16,778 nt of DNA from an uncultured Oscillospiraceae bacterium (GTDB taxonomy: Bacteria; Bacillota; Clostridia; Oscillospirales; Ruminococcaceae), in NCBI GenBank assembly GCA_910579545.1, contig CAJTVI010000058.1, positions 1-16,778 of the forward strand. The letters run 5' to 3'. Positions 13,410-16,778 of this stretch are shown here, piece by piece. A program made the translations under genes and the position numbers. The stretch's first letter is position 1; each line of letters starts with the position of its first letter. The notes beneath the pieces were generated by a model that had not been told where the DNA came from, searched no databases, and saw nothing but the letters and a program-made list of their open reading frames with translations.

Positions 13410-13496
13410 TTGCGCATCAACTCCCGGTTTATTTGCAAAGGCCAAAGCGCCAAGGCGCCCGCCTTTTTGAGGCTCTGCCGCGGTTTTTGCCCTGCG

Positions 13497-13533
13497 GGAA
13501 GGCCGCCTGCCCTATGGAGGGGCGGCCCCTTCC
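13497..13533 (-). promoter_or_regulatory. Stem-loop in the rsfS-leuS gap
   Basis: GGCCGCC (13501-13507) pairs with GGCGGCC (13521-13527), and GGAA (13497-13500) with TTCC (13530-13533) across a 2-nt bulge, leaving a 13-nt loop. No T-run follows on the minus strand, so it is not a standard terminator. It may be a processing or attenuation structure (inference). Confidence 0.45.
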
Positions 13534-13543
13534 GCCCGCCTTT

Positions 13544-13918
13544 TTATGCGTTTGGACCGTCCTGCGGGGCCAGGTAGGGGGCGAGGTCTACCTCCTCGCT
13601 GTCGGCCCAGAGGTGCTCGAGGTCGTAAAAATCCCGGGCCTCGGGGTAAAACACATGCACGATCACCTCGCCGTAATCCAGCAGGATCCAGCTTTTGGTG
13701 GCGTAGCCCTCGGTGCGCAGGGGCTTTACCCCCTTTTGCGCAAGCTGGAACTCCACCTCCTCGGCCAGGCTTTTGACATGGGTGGAGGAGGTGCCGCTGG
13801 CGATCACAAAATAATCGGTGAGCACGGTGAGATCCCGCACCTTTAACAGCCGCACGCCGGAGGCCTTTTTGCTGTCCAGCGTTTTGGCGATGGCAATGGC
13901 AAGTTCTTTGCTTTCCAT
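13544..13918 (-). CDS. rsfS: Ribosomal silencing factor RsfS
   Basis: 124-aa RsfS/Iojap protein, which binds uL14 on the 50S subunit and blocks subunit joining in slow growth. Typical segments are LLKVRDLTVLTDYFVIASGTSSTHVKSLAEE (recognised by its core TDYFVIASG), EGYATKSWILLDYGEVIVHVF, and ARDFYDLEHLWAD. The ATG at 13918 follows AAGGAG by seven bases; a TTG two codons before overlaps this spacing. Gene order yqeK-LCP-rsfS-leuS fits clostridial genomes. Intact. Confidence 0.97.
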   Translation of the reverse strand: MESKELAIAIAKTLDSKKASGVRLLKVRDLTVLTDYFVIASGTSSTHVKSLAEEVEFQLAQKGVKPLRTEGYATKSWILLDYGEVIVHVFYPEARDFYDLEHLWADSEEVDLAPYLAPQDGPNA

Positions 13919-14067
13919 CTGCAAACTCCTTCTTTTTATTCCCTGTTTTTTACTGCTTGGGGGTGGGCGGGGCGCGGCCGTCTTTGGGGGGCAGCCGGGC
14001 GGGGCGCACGGGGGCGCGGCCGCCTTTTGCAGCGCGCGGGCGGGGCCCTTTTGGGGCGCGGGCGGGG

Positions 14068-15390
14068 TCAGTCCAGCGTGTCGATGCCGGCGGCGGCCTG
14101 GGCGTCCTGGCCCTCGGTGTCCAGCTGGCCCATGAACTGGATGCTGGCGTCAAACGGGCTGCCGGACACCGGCCAGCTGAAGAGGTTGAGCTGGGAAGGG
14201 TCCACCGGCTCGCCGTAGCTGCGGAAATATTCGTTGAGCAAGGCGGCCGTGCCGTCCCGGTCGGCCACCAGCACCGAGTTGCCGTTGTAGTACTCGGCCG
14301 CCTGGTACACCGGCATGCGGCAGAGCATGATGTTGGCGCTGTCCACCTGCAAAAGGCTCACCGCAAGGCTCACGATGGTGCCGGTATCCAAACTGGTTTT
14401 GACATAGCTGCAGGCCACCGGCACCATTTTGGCGGCGTCCCACACGGTCATTTCCCGGAACTCCCGCAAAAGGCCCTGGTAAAAATAGCGCTGCATCATC
14501 AAACGGTCCAGGTCGCTGTTGGCGTAGCCCTCGCCCTTGCGGTTGCGCACAAAGAACTCGGCCGCGTCGCCGTCCAGCTTGCGGTAGCCGGCCAGGATGG
14601 TGCTGCCGCCGTAGGAGATATCGTGCGGCACCGTGACCCACACCCCGCCAAACACGTTGACGATCTCTTTTAAGGACTGCATGTCGATCGAGATCCAGTG
14701 GTCCACCGGCAGCTTAAGCTGGTCGTGCACTGTTTGGGCCAGCGCGGCAATGCCGTCGCCCGCCAGCGCCACCGAGTTGATCTGCCCATTGGTGTTGGGG
14801 GCAAGGTCGCCCACCACCACGTTGCGGGGGATCTGCATCATGCTGATCTTGCGGTTGGCCACGTCAAAGCTGACATACATGATCATGTCGGTCATGCCGT
14901 CGTTGCTCTCGGCGTCGCCGCCATAGGCGCGGCCCTCCTCGTAGTCGATGCCGCAGACCAGGATGTTGATCACGTCGCCCTTATACTCGGTGGGGGTTTT
15001 GATCAGTTCGCTGATGGTGGGGGTGCCGCCCTCGGGCGAGATGCTGTGCACCACCCAGAAATAAAGCCCGCCCAGCGCCAGCGCGATGACCAGCAGCGAG
15101 GAAACCAGCGGCAGCCAGATGCGGCGCTTTTTGCGCCTTCTGCGCCGGGGCGGCGGGGCGGCGTAGTAGGGGTCCTCGTAACCGCGGGCGCGGGAAGGGC
15201 GGGCGGCGCTGCCGGTATGCACCGTGCGGCCTGCGCCGCGGCCGGAGGGCTGCTGCGCGCCGCTGCGGTAGGGGGTGCGGCCGGGCTGCGGGGCCCGGCC
15301 TTGCGCGCCGCCGTAGCTGCTTTGGGAACCGGAATGGGTTTTGTGCGCGCCGGAGGTGTTGAGCCGGCGCGGCTGGTTGTGTTCGTTCAT
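14068..15390 (-). CDS. LytR-CpsA-Psr (LCP) family cell-wall ligase
   Basis: 440-aa membrane-anchored protein. The first 90 residues are a long, low-complexity, Gly/Arg/Ser/Gln-rich cytoplasmic tail ending in a basic run (PPPRRRRRKKRR). A single membrane helix follows (about 91-114). The LCP domain spans about 140-320 (ILVCGIDY, TDMIMYVSFDVANRKISMMQIPRNVVVG with the conserved Arg189, NSDLDRLMMQRYF). LCP enzymes transfer undecaprenyl-linked anionic polymers such as wall teichoic acid or capsule to peptidoglycan outside the cell. A C-terminal extension of about 100 residues ends in a Gln/Asp/Ala-rich tail. The ATG at 15390 has GGAGG at a long spacing (13 nt). It sits between yqeK and rsfS, a common clostridial order. 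Confidence 0.94.
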   Translation of the reverse strand: MNEHNQPRRLNTSGAHKTHSGSQSSYGGAQGRAPQPGRTPYRSGAQQPSGRGAGRTVHTGSAARPSRARGYEDPYYAAPPPRRRRRKKRRIWLPLVSSLLVIALALGGLYFWVVHSISPEGGTPTISELIKTPTEYKGDVINILVCGIDYEEGRAYGGDAESNDGMTDMIMYVSFDVANRKISMMQIPRNVVVGDLAPNTNGQINSVALAGDGIAALAQTVHDQLKLPVDHWISIDMQSLKEIVNVFGGVWVTVPHDISYGGSTILAGYRKLDGDAAEFFVRNRKGEGYANSDLDRLMMQRYFYQGLLREFREMTVWDAAKMVPVACSYVKTSLDTGTIVSLAVSLLQVDSANIMLCRMPVYQAAEYYNGNSVLVADRDGTAALLNEYFRSYGEPVDPSQLNLFSWPVSGSPFDASIQFMGQLDTEGQDAQAAAGIDTLD

Positions 15391-15507
15391 ATACGCTTGT
15401 TTGCCTCCGTGTTTTCCCCGGCCTTACACGCCCCGGCAAGGGGCCCTGCCAGGCAATGTTTGTAACAGCCGGAAAAACAGGTAAGGGGCGGGCGGGGCCA
15501 AAGGCCC

Positions 15508-16080
15508 TCAGCCCTCCCGGAGTGTCTGCCGCAAATCGTTGTAGGCCGCGCGGGACATCTCGTCCACCGGGCGGCCGCTTTGGGCCACGAACTCGATGTT
15601 CTGGCCCAACGCCTCCAAAACCGCGGCGTCCAGGTCCTGCTCGGCCAGCCGGCGCAGCATGCCCACGGTGGGGTAGTCCCGCTCGGCGCTGACCATGTCG
15701 GCCAAAAAGAGGATCTTATCCAGCTTGGTCATGCCCGGGCGGCCGGTGGTGTGGCAGGCGATGGCGTCCAGCACCTCCTGGTCCTCCACGCCCCACTGGG
15801 TGCGGGCCAGGATGGCGGCGCAGATCCCATGCCAGACCGGGGCCGGCCGGGACGCGGCGCCCGGTGCTATTATAGCATTGTCCTGTAATATCTGCAACAA
15901 TTCCTCTTTGCTGCGCTCCTTGGCGGCGTCGTGCAAAAGGGCGGCCAGCGCCGCCTTTTCCTCGTCCGCGCCGTACAGCCCTGCCAGGTGCACCGCCTCT
16001 TTTTTAACGTTGAGGGTGTGCTGGTACCGTTTGTCCGAAAGGGCGCCGCGGGCCAGCTTTTTGGCTTGTTTCAGGGTCAT
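15508..16080 (-). CDS. yqeK: YqeK-family HD phosphohydrolase (probable Ap4A hydrolase)
   Basis: 190-aa HD-domain protein. Metal-binding residues are in the expected order: His21 (RYQHTLNV), His50-Asp51 (LLHDAAK), His84 (PVWHG), His110 (IACHTTG), and Asp128 (FLADMVSAERDY). YqeK proteins split diadenosine tetraphosphate symmetrically to ADP, and they are usually next to nadD, as here. The ATG at 16080 lies 9 bp after the nadD stop, with purine-rich AGGTGAGAAAAAGG as its ribosome site, so the two are co-translated. Intact. Confidence 0.95.
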   Translation of the reverse strand: MTLKQAKKLARGALSDKRYQHTLNVKKEAVHLAGLYGADEEKAALAALLHDAAKERSKEELLQILQDNAIIAPGAASRPAPVWHGICAAILARTQWGVEDQEVLDAIACHTTGRPGMTKLDKILFLADMVSAERDYPTVGMLRRLAEQDLDAAVLEALGQNIEFVAQSGRPVDEMSRAAYNDLRQTLREG

Positions 16081-16089
16081 GCCTTTTTC

Positions 16090-16668
16090 TCACCTGCCGT
16101 ATAAATGATGCTGCCGGGCAACCTGCTCCACCCAGGGCAGCAGGGGGGGCGCGCCCGGCCCGCCCGCGCGGATGGCGCTGCTGGCCATGGGCAGGGCGGG
16201 CGCATCGGTAAACAGCACCCGGCCGCCCTCGGCCCGCAGGGCCTCGGCCGCCGCGCGCAGGGCCTCGCCGTCCTCCCGCTCGCGGCTTTGCACCACCAGG
16301 GCGGCCCGCTGCAAGAGCTCGCGCCAGCAGCGCCACCCGGTAAAGGTCAGCAGCATATCGCTGCCGATGCACAAATAGAGCGCCGCGCCCGCAAAGCGCC
16401 GCGCCAGCATCCGCACCGTATCGATGGTATAGCTTTTGCCCTCGCCGCGTATCTCCCAGTCGCTCACCTCAAGGCCGGGAAAGAGCGGCACAAAGCACTG
16501 GCACATGGCCGCCCGCCATTCGCCGGGGGTGGCGCTGGCCGCCTTGTGGGGCGGGACGCCGGCCGGCATCACGATGACCCTGTGGGGCTTTACCGCCCGG
16601 ATGGCCGCCGCCAGGCTGTGCATGTGGCCGGCGTGGGGCGGGTCGAAGGTGCCGCCAAACAGCAGCAC
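16090..16668 (-). CDS. nadD: Nicotinate-nucleotide adenylyltransferase
   Basis: Joins ATP and nicotinate mononucleotide to make deamido-NAD in NAD synthesis. 192 aa from a GTG at 16668. The family motif GGTFDPPHAGH is at 5-15, followed by PAGVPPHK, SYTIDTVRML, IGSDML and the closing PMASSAIR. From this GTG the protein lacks only one or two usual residues before the first strand, but no purine-rich ribosome site precedes it. The frame stays open to the window edge through a 30-bp repeat, so the true start may be outside, giving an Ala/Pro-rich extension. Coordinates therefore mark the conserved core only. First gene seen of nadD-yqeK-LCP-rsfS-leuS. Confidence 0.93.
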   Translation of the reverse strand: MLLFGGTFDPPHAGHMHSLAAAIRAVKPHRVIVMPAGVPPHKAASATPGEWRAAMCQCFVPLFPGLEVSDWEIRGEGKSYTIDTVRMLARRFAGAALYLCIGSDMLLTFTGWRCWRELLQRAALVVQSREREDGEALRAAAEALRAEGGRVLFTDAPALPMASSAIRAGGPGAPPLLPWVEQVARQHHLYGR

Positions 16669-16684
16669 CCGCTGGGGGGAGCCC

Positions 16685-16778
16685 GGCGCGGGGGCGTTTT
16701 GGGCCGCGGCCGCCGGGGCGGGGGGATTTTGGGCCGCGGCCGCCGGCGCGGGGGCGTTTTGGGCCGCGGCCGCCGGGG
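16685..16778. repeat. 30-bp tandem repeat, in frame with nadD
   Basis: Units at 16685-16714, 16715-16744 and 16745-16774, continuing at the edge. Units 1 and 3 are identical; unit 2 differs at a few bases. On the minus strand, in the nadD frame, each unit reads AAAAQN(A/P)PAP. The repeat is cut by the window end, so its copy number is unknown. Confidence 0.92.

Noticed and set aside
13460..13495. T-box-like sequence (AGGGCAAAAACCGCGG on the minus strand) before leuS
   Set aside because: The part resembling ACCGCGG lacks the TGGN bulge sequence, and there is no specifier stem or terminator/antiterminator pair.
10893..13577. Very long open frame on the plus strand opposite leuS
   Set aside because: It is antisense to a complete, motif-verified LeuRS. 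High GC and biased third positions keep the opposite frames open, and the product is a His/Gly/Leu-rich string with no family likeness.
15495..15507. GGGCC-AAA-GGCCC right after the yqeK stop
   Set aside because: A 5-bp stem with no T-run nearby; too weak to call a terminator.

Overview
This is a gene-dense, GC-rich chromosomal segment, very probably from an anaerobic gut Firmicute of the Oscillospiraceae/Ruminococcaceae type. That is inferred from strong AGGAGG-type ribosome sites, sigma-A promoters (TTGACA/TATAAT), clostridial protein variants, and two gene orders I recognise from such genomes: efp next to a CD1247-like zinc-ribbon protein, and nadD-yqeK-LCP-rsfS-leuS. I see no tRNA, rRNA, CRISPR array, insertion sequence or prophage.

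Left part (1-4580). The 3' end of a MacB/FtsX-type ABC permease is followed by a Crp/Fnr-family regulator. Facing it is a two-gene sulfane-sulfur operon on the minus strand: a stand-alone rhodanese, then a CoA-disulfide reductase/persulfide reductase with its own C-terminal rhodanese domain. A perfect TGTAAC-N3-GTTACA palindrome lies about 41 bp upstream of the predicted start of the operon transcript, the classical position for a Crp/Fnr activator. It makes a plausible regulatory circuit with the neighbouring Crp-like protein, which carries a Cys-N5-Cys pair. The convergent gap holds a 12-bp tandem array, a strong bidirectional terminator and copy A of a structured dispersed repeat.

Middle (4690-9173). 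A LysR regulator is divergent from a carboxymuconolactone-decarboxylase/cupin fusion, with overlapping dyads in the shared promoter region. Convergent to these, on the minus strand, lie efp and the small acidic zinc-ribbon gene. Upstream of them, also on the minus strand and with its own promoter, is a lipoprotein with two tandem copies of one domain. Copy B of the dispersed repeat lies upstream of the lipoprotein promoter: 72 bp are identical to copy A, in inverted orientation.

Right part (9174-16778), all on the minus strand. In transcription order: nadD, yqeK, an LCP cell-wall ligase, rsfS and leuS, then rpsU (58 codons, own promoter and terminator), yqeG-type phosphatase and an endonuclease-IV-like TIM-barrel protein joined by a GTGA overlap. 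This is housekeeping: NAD synthesis, dinucleotide turnover, envelope polymer attachment, ribosome silencing and translation. At the right edge a 30-bp tandem repeat is in frame with nadD and may encode an Ala/Pro-rich N-terminal extension.

No single novel defence or mobile system is evident. The points most worth a second look are the sulfur operon with its putative operator, the structured 72-bp repeat, and the nadD repeat extension.
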